In this document: one piece after another, positions 25,220 to 36,421 of the stretch
How positions within the stretch are numbered: the stretch's first letter is position 1
How the letters are laid out: every line of letters begins with the position of its first letter
Assembly (NCBI RefSeq): GCF_964355755.1
Contig: NC_092679.1
Span: 6,138,001-6,202,000, forward strand
Source: Antedon mediterranea
Lineage: Eukaryota > Echinodermata > Crinoidea > Comatulida > Antedonidae
Length of the DNA stretch: 64,000 nt
Direction: 5' to 3'
Made by a program: the position numbers and the translations under genes
Notes under the pieces: model-generated
The model's database searches: none
Told to the model about the DNA's origin: nothing
Seen by the model: only the letters and a program-made list of their open reading frames with translations

Positions 25220-25777
25220 ATAATAATTTTGGTTAAAACCAACACAAGACAATTTTCGAACATTTTGTTCAGTCTAGTATTCTGATTGATCAGAACATTA
25301 ACAGTCGGTTTGCTGTACTCTACTACAGTTCTAAATGATTTATTTGATGTTTCGGGAAAGCACCCACTCAGCTGTACGGTACCATGTAGAATTCTATTCA
25401 TTCATCAGTGGAAAATTATTGCTCTGAGATATACAAAAACAGATAAATGAAAAACTAACAAAAACAATTACAAAGTGTCACATCACTCTCGTACGGTATA
25501 TATACTGACAAACATTCAGTGCCCGAATGGCAGCTGGATAAAAGCTGTTACGAAACCTATTTGTACGTCTACCGCTACAAAAATTGATATTGTATTATAT
25601 CTATAGTACAGGTATTTCTTGCCATGCTAAAAAAATAAATAATAAAGATTTGTCAAAGACGAGGTGGAATATATGAAGGAGTGATATAAATAGACGATGA
25701 CATAATTAGAGCTTTTGCAGTATGTCAAAGGGTACAAAATCTTAGAAGTTGATTAAGGTATCTCTATTGAGATATTA
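25220..25777. other. Intergenic; nothing recognised
   Basis: AT-rich spacer without a recognisable gene, repeat terminus or RNA. Confidence 0.35.
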
Positions 25778-26242
25778 AGCCGAAGGCTAGAGGGTGCACT
25801 TCAGACTGAAAAGTGATTCCAACAGGAGAGGAACCAACAAGATGGCGGCCGTAAATGTGTTCAAAAACATTATTTAATATAAAAAATAATAATCTAATAT
25901 AATACATTAAGACCACATAAATTACAACACATATTCTTGCCAAAGCACAGTGAAGTTTTTATCAAATTAAATATAATTATTGTTTATCGCAATGGAATTA
26001 ATAATTTCTTTGTAATATAGCATTTTTTGTATACGAGGATCATATAAAATGCGTTCGCGTTTATACGCTTAACGCGCTGCGTTGCGTATCGTTCTCACGC
26101 AGATAGGCTCAACACAGGCGTAGTAGTGCATAGGGCATATCTGATTGGTCAATTGCAGCCACCATCTTGTTGGTTCTCTCTACCATGGAGAATCACTTTT
26201 GAACTGCGATAACATTGAAAGATTGCCATCTAGCCTTCGGCT
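25778..26242. mobile_element. Inverted-repeat element D, copy 1
   Basis: The left end AGCCGAAGGCTAGAGGG and right end ATCTAGCCTTCGGCT are inverted; inside them AAAAGTGATTCC...AACCAACAAGATGG is also mirrored by CCATCTTGTTGG...AATCACTTTTGAA. About 465 bp. A second copy lies at 47736-48182. The centre contains GAATGCGTTCGCG-like sequence, CpG-rich. Confidence 0.8.
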
Positions 26243-26310
26243 ATTACATATCACTGGGTATCTCCCACATCCTTCCTTGTATTCTATTGTAAACTGTACA
26301 TCATGATATT

Positions 26311-26813
26311 ATTAGGGAGGTTTCGCAACCTTACGAATACGATAACGAAAACGGATACGTCATACATTTGTGAAACTTTTGAGCTGATCCCCATTTCATA
26401 TTCGTAAAGCGTATTCGTGTTGACGAATATCACTCAGTCATATTCGTAACTACAAAACAAGTATAGTTTTTGATCTATTTGCACATTTTGCATTTGAATC
26501 AGGAATGATTCATGATTATAATATAATTATAGATTTATTGAAAGTAATTTACTAAAGTAATTTACTAAAATGCCAAGTCAATTTTGATAATAGCAGTTTT
26601 TAAAGTCCTCACTCGCTTTGATGTTACGTTAAGCCTAGGCAGCCAAGCACCAATCAACACGTACCTGTGCTTCGCTCAAATTTACCGCAGTCATATTTTG
26701 GACGCGCCTCAAATATTTTGTTGCCATGCGAAACAGATTTTTTTATGGCTTACGAAAACGAATACGTATCCGTTTTCGTTATCGTATTCGTAAGATTGCG
26801 AAACCTCTCTAAT
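26311..26813. mobile_element. DNA element with 50-bp terminal inverted repeats
   Basis: The first 50 bases (from ATTAGGGAGGTTTCGCAA to AACGGATACGT) and the last 50 (ACGTATCCGTTTTC to GAAACCTCTCTAAT) are inverted repeats with about two mismatches. The 400-bp interior has only short open frames, so it is non-autonomous. A secondary ATTCGTAA/TTACGAAT theme recurs inside the left half. Confidence 0.9.
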
Positions 26814-27172
26814 ATCTAATATTTACTGTCCCATTACAGTACTTCGCTTTTTTCTAAAAGTGTAGAGTAAGTTTTTAAAAGTTGAAACTATACAGTGTAA
26901 GTTAGTAATCTAGAAACAAGAGAGGAATATTTTATGTTATGTTTATTTTATTTTTAGTGCATGTTTTTTGTTCGCATGACAAATATGCCAAAATAGAAAG
27001 GGGAATATATGTGGGAAAAACCAACCAATACTGTACATATTGTAGGCGCAATAAAGTATAGAAAAATGTTGCATGTCATCCGTAAATTCAAATTCAAGTT
27101 CAACATTTATTTCTTCAAATTCCATACAAATAATACAGAGTGTATAGAATAAGTGATTTACACAGGTTTGCT

Positions 27173-27813
27173 TAAAGACACCTTCCCTATGTTGTTTAGA
27201 TCTAATTTAAGATCACAAACTATATTTAATGTAAAAATAATACTATATGGTCCTATTGCGATAACTTTTCTTTAAAGGGTTAAAAATGCGAAAAATAAGT
27301 CGATTCTAATAATTACAGTATAGCGGCCCGCTATAAATCCCAAAATGCATTGGGCGCGGATTGATATTTTGTTTTTCTTCTGTAATTCACCAACTTTTCA
27401 ATCAATCGTGAGGCCAAAACAAATGGAAGACTCCTATTCTTTTCAGCGAAAATACCGGGTTTTCACCAATTTGTATCAACAGAGTCTGGCAAAAATAGAA
27501 AGACAATTAATACAGAAACTATACAACGTTAGGCTAGGTATATAACTAGCGTCCGATGTTCGTACGTTACCGATGTTTACCAGCTAGGCCTACAAAACTA
27601 CGGTAAGCATAGCTATGCTAGGCCTAAAGACCGTCCATGAATGGTCATTCGCCGCAAGCTACTTAGGTGGTGCATTGTTTCTCACTTTTTATTATAATTT
27701 ACCATAAAACGTACATTTAAGACAAGGAATGACCTGGTTTAATGTTTTTAAATTAATATATATATATTGTATTATTTTTACAAACGTCACAAATTGTAGG
27801 GAAGGTGTCTTTA
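27173..27813. mobile_element. Inverted-repeat element E, copy 2
   Basis: TAAAGACACCTTCCCTAT at the left is inverted as GTAGGGAAGGTGTCTTTA at the right. The interior is shared with 23288-24050. No transposase frame. Confidence 0.85.
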
Positions 27814-30800
27814 CGTCCTAAAACCTTTTAAAAAAAAAGGCGCAACAGAAAAAATCAATTTTTTTGTACACTGTTTCAAATTTCAATACATGTTTGTCAA
27901 CAACCTGATTTTTTGTTTTGAATTTTTTTTCTTTATTTGCTACTGATACAGTAGGAAGTTGTATGAATAGGTAAGAACAGGCTTCTATAGGTTTTGTTGG
28001 CAAGTATTCAATATTGTTATTGTTATTATACAAAGGCTAGTAATTAATTTATGAGAATACATACTGTATTATTGATGAGTCATACGAATCTCCTTAAACT
28101 TTTGAAAATATTACCGGTAGGACTAATGACAGAGACATCTCCTACAATCAAAAAAATGCAAAGTCATTACATGTGTTTAATAGTTAGCAACCAAAATGAT
28201 TTATTCTTTGTTCGTATGAAAGCAATGGTCTAACGATGATTGCCTTAAAAAACAGACATTCTCACAAATAATAAGTTTTAGACGCAATATAGCAAGTAGT
28301 ATTCCTAAAAAGAAAAACATACATGGCTATATACTTCAGTTGAAATCTCTTTGGAAAAATTGAAACGCCCGCTAGTGGCGCAACGATACTTACAGTAGAG
28401 AGTACTTGTGGAAAGTATAGGTTTATATATTTTGTAGAATTACCAATATTACCCAATAACCCTTCTGAATCATGTATTGTCCCTGGTTCATTCTACGGCA
28501 AAGTGTCTCCTAATTGAATGGGTGTTTTTAACCGGTTATTTTGCACTGCCTCTTCTTAACCGGTTGCCACAAAATTGTGCTGTTTCTTCTCCCAAAAATG
28601 TGGAGTTTATTTATTCACTCTGTTTTTAACCAGCTATTTTTAGGCAGCAGAAACAGGACCATTGATAATGTCTTTGATTAGATTATTCGTTAATTCTACC
28701 TGTAAAAATAAATGGATTGTAGACATGTGCAATCATAATTCTACCATAAATCCTTGGTAACTATTACCGCCTTTGATGTTTCCTTAGTTGACCTTTCCAT
28801 ATTTATAATTGACCTTCTATTTAATAATATCTTAAAAATTGTCATTGTGTAAACATGGAGGAAAAAAATAAATAATATTTTTTCCTCCATGGTGTAAACA
28901 ACCTTTACTTTTACAATGTGTACATTGGCTAAAACCTGAATGTTTGTCACAAATGACATTTGCTTTGAATTTAGAAAATAATTATAAAAAATCAGTATAA
29001 ACAATCAGTATAAATATCAGTATAAAAAATACATACAAAGGGATAACATTAACTACAGACATTTAAAAGAAGACATAACAAATACTTTCTTTCCTAGGAG
29101 CATTTATTTTACATAGGCCATTGGCCCGAATACATAAATTTTAACAATAAAATAAACTTATGTGTACGTTATATAATCAACATAAAAAGCTAACTTAATG
29201 TACATAAGTAGCTTATTTTCATCTTCGTATAATATACATAAATATAAGGTGTATAGGAATGTGGAGAATATTGTTAAAGATTGTTAAATCTTTTAACAAA
29301 TGCACATTATTCTTGCCGAATACCAAACATTAAATACTTAATTTATAATACTACACTGATTATAAAGTAAACTTTTATCCAATTAAACCACTTCAATTCA
29401 ATTCATTGATTTCGACCAAAATCAAACATTAACATTAGTACATAGACTAATCAAATATAAAAAAAAAAGTATCATTTGGGTTGAGGAACGACATATAGAC
29501 TCAAACAAGTCTGTCAATGTTGTCCCTCATCATATGATAAGTACACAGTACAAGTACACATAGACAAAAGTTGACGCGTTCAGTGCCATGGATACTCTGG
29601 CACAAGTCCGTAGCCACTGAACAATGCAAGATTTTAAAAAAAAATCAAGAAATTAAGTAGGTAGACCTAATATGGAATCTTGATTTTGTTACAGTATTTT
29701 TGTTTTTTTACTTATTGTTTTTGCTAATTTTAAGAGCTTCGGCTCATTGCATAATCCATTTTGTATTAAATACCATGTTTTCCATTCATTATAATTATTT
29801 AATTTACACTTATAGAATTTTTCATTGAAGTCTCCTGATGAGTGAGTTGCACGACTCACGAAACAGGAATGTACAGGTAGAGACCAAACTGTAGTTTTTT
29901 TCTTTTCCCAGACTCAATGTATATATACTGCAATTAATTAAATTTCAGTATATCACCGGGGAGTTTAAAATAAATGTTCTTTGCTAAAGTGTTTATATAT
30001 ATGTATATATCAGGTTTTTGTTTATTTTATTTTCAGATAGAGTAAAATATTGTAATTTTCAATAAAGAGTATTTTTTGAATGCCTATTGTTAGTTGATGA
30101 GTACTGCTTAAACTGCAGGCTTGTGTGACGTCAATGTATTGTACTAAGCTATGATTAGGTGATTATCACAAGCAAAGGATAATGAAGGTCTGATGAGATT
30201 GTAGTATTATCATAAGATGCATTGTTTCTCTATCGAAATATAGAAGCCAGACTAAATTCACTCAATTTCTTAAATAAAAATATTTATATACATTTTTTAT
30301 TAAAGAAAAATACAACAAACAAAATATTCAAAATATATGTTTTGGTAAATTGTTTTTTTTTTTAGTAATAGTAGTAGGCCAAGTGCAGTACATTTTAATC
30401 AGTGGTGTAATGACTGAGAGCGCTTACTGGCTAAACCCAAGGGCACAGAGCATGATCAAGTACCCAGCATTGTATGGCCCGTAGAGTGCTAAACCAGGGG
30501 CGTTGCACTCTGCATTACGTAACTGATTTTAATGCTCATGTTACTGTAGACTGGCTCAACTGGCAGCCTTTATAAAGTCTACTAAACCATTTTCAAGATA
30601 CAGATTTGGTTATGATTATATTCATTTACATACAGTTGTTGTATAGACTATTATAGTATTAGTACTGTGCATCAGCATAGAATCCTATTCCTAAATTGGA
30701 AATGCATGAATCAGGCCAAAATTATAAAAAGCTATTTTTGGACTCTTAAAAAAAACCTGAAAAAATAGTTGGTTTAAACTTTGTTTATTAATGTCATAAT

Positions 30801-30887
30801 AGTTTCACTTCACCAAAAAACTGTAAATTAAAGTGAAATAGTGAAATTGTCAGTTAGAAAATGGGTTGTCATAGTAGTATTGTTTGG
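27814..30887. other. Intergenic, 3 kb; only a hairpin seen
   Basis: Very AT-rich. At about 28849-28907 GTAAACATGGAGGAAAAAAATA and its inverse TATTTTTTCCTCCATGG form a hairpin. Several short minus-strand frames (61-88 residues) lack any family feature. No gene or RNA recognised. Confidence 0.45.
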
Positions 30888-32499
30888 TCTTTTTGGTTAT
30901 CCGCAACGAAGTTGCAGGATAACCTCTTGTGATTGTACGAAATCATCAACATCTTTTTCTTAATCTTCTTTCTTTCTGTATGATTTTTGTGTAACGCTTT
31001 TCTCTAAAACTTGCAAACATAACATTTTGTTAACTATGTTAACATTTTGACATTTATGTAACGTCGTCAAGCGAAGCTTTTCATGATGTTTACAATTGCG
31101 CAACGTGACGTACGCGCGATTTAACGATTTTCTCGTATTTAACATATGTCGAAAACCAAATAACATTTTAAAGTGAAACTTTGCAAAAGTTTAATTTATA
31201 TCATGCGCTAACTTTCTGTTGAAAAAAAATTGCGTGTTTTACACAAAGTTACGCGCGCACGCGCATTTAAAATTTCAAAATGCGCAAAATTAATTTATAA
31301 TCAACTTTCTACGCGTTTCATGTCGTTTTAAGCATGTCAAAAATTCCCACGTGTGCGCACATTTTTACGTGTGCGGTGCGCACGTAGCATTGAAAACGTA
31401 TTTTTTTCGCGTGATTTATGTTTTTCCAGCCTTTTCTAGTAATTTTACCAAATTTTAAACAATTTCGACTTAAAGATACGTCATACGAGCACGTCGAATT
31501 GGACAATTTGCGCGCGTTTTTTATGAAAAGGTTAAAAAATTCGTTTAAAATATGCCTTTTTTTAAACAGTTGTAATTTCTAAACTAGACGGTCAACTTTT
31601 TGTGGATGACATATTCTGGAAGTAGATGAGTTGTAGGTATCGGATCAGGTATTAATATGGCTAACCGGACATTGTGACGTCATCGTATGGCCACGCGAAT
31701 ATAAAATTTAGGATTTTTGTATCTTTCGTCATAGCTCATCACATTGAATAGAGCGCATCTCCACTTATTCGTTTTCCATTTTCACCCCGATTTTGATATT
31801 GTCTAGGTCAATCAACTATCTTTCGCATGAGTTAAAAATATTTTAATTTTTTTGACGTCATCATGCCTAAATATTTAAATCACGTGTGGCATCAATTTCA
31901 TCTTTACAGTAAATTTTAATCTGTTATAGCTCGTAAGAATAAAATGTGATAATCACGATTAAAACTTTTTCTGGAAGCTTTTGGATTGTAGATACGAAAT
32001 TATGTAAAAATGTTGCCCATCGGATGTTGTGACGTCATCATATGGCCAGTTAAATAAAAAAGGTCGTATTTTCATCTTTTGCGTCATAATTCATTACATT
32101 TAAAAAAGCGCGCATCAATATTTCACGTATTCAAATTTCTTCTACACGCTAATACGTTGTTGCTGAGATAATTTCCTTTCGGAATTGCTACCTTCGCGTT
32201 TCATTTTAAAACCGTCAACATGTTAAAAATTGCAATAAAAAGCGGGTCCCGTAATTTCACCTATTCTACACTGTATGTCACTGAGCTGTATGTGATATGG
32301 ATACAGATTATACTGTGTATACTATATATGAATTTAAATAATAAAATTCAGCAATAACAACATATCATATTCTTCAGTTCAGGTCATAATGCCAACGTGA
32401 ACACTTCCTTTTGTCCTCAACCTATCTCCTTAATGTTAATGTTGCACCACTTGCGCGGCGGATAACCAAACTCGTCAAAGTGACGAGTTACATGTCTAG
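30888..32499 (+). mobile_element. Helitron/Helentron-like non-autonomous element
   Basis: The 3' end has a perfect 9-bp-stem hairpin (AACTCGTCA, AAG loop, TGACGAGTT at 32469-32489), six bases, then CTAG at 32496-32499 followed by a host T, the classic Helitron 3' terminus. The 5' end begins TCTTTTTGGTTATCCGC; GGTTATCCGC is mirrored by GCGGATAACC 3' of the interior (32457-32466), like the subterminal inverted repeats of Helentrons. The interior is CpG-rich and carries three related blocks with TGACGTCATCATATGGCC or similar (about 31673, 31853, 32028). No Rep/helicase frame is visible, so it depends on another copy. Confidence 0.7.
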
Positions 32500-33509
32500 T
32501 TGAAATTGAAATCATTATTTTTTCTTCTTTTTTGACTACAACAGTTGAGTGAGTAACTTAAGATTTTATGTTGAAGTATTGATTTCTATTTCCAGACCAA
32601 ATTCTGATACATGATCTTATATGTGTTAGCTATTTTTATGAAATGCTATTTTATTGGGTTAGTACAGTAGTATTAAAAGTACCTATCCTGTATTGTGTTT
32701 CAACTACTACAATGTTTACATCCCATTCATTTAATACCCATGTTTTGACCTTGATTTATTCTACATACAAGTGCCTTTAGTGAAAGACTGAGCTTATTTC
32801 CTGTGTATCCTAGTAGTAGAGTCCTGTTAATGGAAAATTCTACCTTGTGTATGGTGAGCTATTGAAATGGGTAGCTGATTCTTTGGGTTTATCCATGCAA
32901 TATGTCATACATTGTATTTGTATGCATGTGAAATTGTATTTTACACTAACCACCCAACCTTAATAATAATTTCAATGTTACACATTTGACAGAATTTAGT
33001 TCTACTAAACAAAATTAATATACAACAGTAACAATATTATAAGGAACGATTGAATAAGGAGAAATGCGTGGAGGCTATACAATAAATTTATATACTTGAC
33101 CAGGTGCCCCTACCCACCACTTCTCTCATGCGAAAATGCATTCATGCTTGGTTGCATTATCAGTAGTCAGTTCTGTTGTAGATACCAACAAGTAAGAAAT
33201 CTGATGGCTATCGCTCAAGATTCTTACTGGTCAGTTTTAAGAAATATCCTTGAATAGTAATTACCTTCTTGACCATCTATGAGGTCATCTTATTTTAAGC
33301 GCCATTCTACGAATTGATACACTTGAGTTGTTCTAATTGAGTAAGCCGATGTAATGTACATTTTAAATCGGTCAGCTCTAGGATTAGTCAATATAACAAA
33401 ACATCTTTATCTTTTGTACAATGTTGTTAACCATTTCAATACAACCCTTTTGTTGATCGATTAAAACAAATGTTGAATAAATTAAATAAAACACTATATA
33501 TAACACATA
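32500..33509. other. Intergenic; nothing recognised
   Basis: AT-rich spacer without recognisable gene or repeat terminus. Confidence 0.4.
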
Positions 33510-34210
33510 GGGCCTGTTCGTAGGGGTTGAAAATACCAGCTTATTCCCGATTTCCGTTCGCGTAACCCAATTAACTTTTGCCTCAGGCTACACAAAATTC
33601 GAGGCAAAATGTTCACCAAATTTGCAGGTTATTTCTGCGATAATCCAATTATACTCGGCCTTCGAGGATAATAAATCTCCGATAGAGGCAATGTGTCAAA
33701 TTTTGACAAACTTTCGCTGCCTAGGCCCGTCATTTCTCCTACGAAGCTCTTCCATACACGCTTCGAGAGCGATCGTCAGCTGGTGCTGTCCTTGTTGGTG
33801 TAGACCGCTTAGTAGCCCTAGCTAGTCGGTGGTGTTTCGTGTAACATTGGGCTTAAATTCTTCGTCAAGGAGTAAAATAATGGTCGTCAGGAGAAGGCAT
33901 ATTTCGGCAGGATTATCGGCGTTAAGAGGCATAAGGTTTGTCGCAAGGATAAGCAGTGTAAAAGGTAGCAAGTAATTGTTATTGTAAAGAAAGATCGCGA
34001 GTAAAAAATATACAACACGAAACTAGCGTGCGAAAATGGGGTCGTAGGTTGTAAAGACAACTGACCTTAAAATGTAATTTCCGGTTTGTGATTCGTCGAT
34101 TAAGCATTTATAAGCGGTTAAATATTTCAAGTACGAACAACGCTCAATTTATAACCCGAGGCATGGGTGAAATTAAGCGCTTATTTTAACCACCGTACGA
34201 ACACGACCTT
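33510..34210. mobile_element. 700-bp element with imperfect inverted ends
   Basis: GGGCCTGTTCGTAGGGGTTGA at the left is similar to the inverse of the right end (GTACGAACACGACCTT preceded by TTTTAACCACC), extending over about 30 bp with mismatches. CpG content is clearly higher than the flanks. The 67-residue frame inside has no recognisable domain. The end style resembles Harbinger-type MITEs, but this is only a resemblance. Confidence 0.6.
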
Positions 34211-34641
34211 GGTCTATGAGTATTGTTTACCTGGATAAACTGACAACAGCTAGTCTCTCTTTTCTGAAGAGAGAATACAATTGAGTACTCCCTTTAAGTA
34301 ATCGTGTAGTCTGCAAACCGCACCCTCTTGTGGGAACCATCTCATCTTTTCTTTCAGTAAAATGTCTGCTATCAGATCAGTGGAAACATATTTAAACTTT
34401 ATGCACTTGCTTAAATTGTAGTTATTGAAGTAACTACATTTTTCACTTCAATAGCTGTGTGATTTTAGATAGAAATTGATGAGGCAGTCAGTGCAACAAA
34501 CAGACTAGAGTTTGTATGATTACCCTGAACACCACTCTCCCTCCCCCCACCCTCCCCTCCCCCCTAAAAAAAACCAAACTTGCTAATATATTATATAATA
34601 AATAAATAAAATAAAAAGTAGCAAAAAAAGTAGACACCTTT

Positions 34642-34902
34642 GGGCTGGCCTACTATGTAGGTAGGTAATAGGGCTGGCCTACTATGTAGGTAGGTAATAG
34701 GGCTGGCCTACTATGTAGGTAGGTAATAGGGCTGGCCTACTATGTAGGTAGGTAATAGGGCTGGCCTACTATGTAGGTAGGTAATAGGGCTGGCCTACTA
34801 TGTAGGTAGGTAATAGGGCTGGCCTACTATGTAGGTAGGTAATAGGGCTGGCCTACTATGTAGGTAGGTAATAGGGCTGGCCTACTATGTAGGTAGGTAA
34901 TA
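34642..34902 (+). repeat. 29-bp minisatellite, nine identical copies
   Basis: The 29-bp unit (GGGCTGGCCTACTATGTAGG followed by TAGGTAATA) repeats nine times with no differences that I can detect. Each unit contains the palindrome CCTAC.ATGTAGG. The flanks (GACACCTTTGGGCTGGCC before, GAAAGTCTGGTATTAGGAATG after) match the pogo-like repeat at 44731, so the array arose by expansion inside such a repeat. Confidence 0.97.
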
Positions 34903-35814
34903 GGTTTTCCTGAAAGTCTGGTATTAGGAATGTGTTTCTAAATAGTATAAAAATGTAGGACCTTTTGGACCTCAAGTCTCCAGTTTTTAGAGAGTCCAGT
35001 ATTGATTTCAGGGGTTGGCTCTATACTTTTTTATGGATTATCAAAAGAAATAAAAAATATTATTACTCATTTTTTTACTTAACATTTTTTCAGTAGTCTC
35101 CATAATTTTGTTTAACCCTGTGTGTGTCTTAACGGAAGTCTAAGCTTTTGCTTAGGTCACGCTTTAATTTATGTTTAGTATTTAAATTAATCTTCATAAT
35201 TTGTATATTGTCCTTGAGTCTATCATGTTTATGAATCAATATTTAATGTTTAGTAATCCTTCTGAACGCTGATACTTACTTTCATGAATAGTTTATTAGG
35301 TAGTCTTCAATGTGACTGAGATCATGGCAAGAATAATAAAAAGATATAGCTACAATTTATTATTTCTTTATGTTATGGTTTATTACCGTATATGATGTGT
35401 ATATAGTTCCAAGGGGCTTGTTGACAATGACATGGTATTTGGCAAAAAGAAGGGGTGGGATTACATTGAATTATAATTAATGAATTTGCCAATGTTGTGT
35501 CTACTGGAAATGTAGCAGGTACTGTAGGATTATATTTGAGCTTTAGATTATATAATAATATATAACTATTATTAATATATAATACTCCTATTCAATTATT
35601 TAACATAGGTGAAACTAATGTCTACTGTACCATTCAATTTGAATCCTCTATAACAGTTAACTGTAATGTTGAGGGTTTTTGTTGAGTGAACAGGATTTGA
35701 ACCCTAGAATTGATTGATAAGTTATTATAGACTCAACTATTATTATTGTTATTATTTTTTTTGTTTATTCGATGTTTGATTTATTGACTCATTTACTTTA
35801 TCTGTTTACTTAGT
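34903..35814. other. Intergenic; pogo-like tail, then plain spacer
   Basis: 34903-35010 is the remainder of the pogo-like repeat that hosts the minisatellite (TCCAGTTTTTAGAGAGTCC). The rest is AT-rich with nothing recognised. Confidence 0.45.
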
Positions 35815-36145
35815 TTTAAAGATGTATTGTCCCCCAAAAACATGAAAAATAAAGATTAATCAAAGCTGACTTTCAATAGATTATTTTGTCATTTTAATAA
35901 AGTTAATCACTTCCATAGAAAAAAAAGCGAAAAAATATTTACTTATAAAATAACAAAATAAAATTCCATTGGCTGGCAGCCAATTTGACTATTTTTTGCT
36001 TTAAATTAGTGTTTTTTCAGATAAATACATTTTATTTTGATCTAAGTTTTGGTCAAAGTGGATAACTATTATGTGATATTAAAATGGCAAATTCAACAGA
36101 AATTGTTTTAATAATTATTTTTTCAGGGGGACAATACATCTTTAG
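35815..36145. mobile_element. Family C MITE-like element, well preserved
   Basis: TTTTAAAGATGTATTGTCCC at the left and GGGGGACAATACATCTTTAG at the right form a clean inverted repeat. The interior has GGCTGGCAGCCAA and AAAGTGGATAACTATTATG. It ends about 275 bp before the first receptor coding exon. Confidence 0.9.
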
Positions 36146-36421
36146 TTATATTGTTTTAGTTTGAAACGGGTCTTTATACATGACAAGAGTAATCTATTCT
36201 TCTGGTTATAGGTCCTCAATATGATTCTAGTTGCTTTGTTGTCTAATATGTAAACTTTTTCTGTATTCATGTCATATTGAAATAAAAACAACCGTCAACG
36301 GAATTTACTACATTGCAAAAAGCAAAAAAGTCTTTTGTGTTGTGCTGCAATTAATTTAATCTGTTTATTCTTATAAAGTATTAGATCTATCTAATATTTT
36401 TTTCTTTTTTTGTTTTCTAGT

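Noticed and set aside
33622-33825. 67-residue Cys/Ser-rich frame
   Set aside because: Lies in a CpG-rich inverted-repeat element; no homology or splice context.
34642-34902. CRISPR-like regular array
   Set aside because: The 29-bp units abut with no spacers, and the locus is in an animal genome; it is a minisatellite.
36410-36421. ATG at 36410 as receptor start
   Set aside because: It lies in the pyrimidine tract and acceptor (TTTTCTAG) of the intron, so it is removed by splicing; the ATG at 36422 is used instead.
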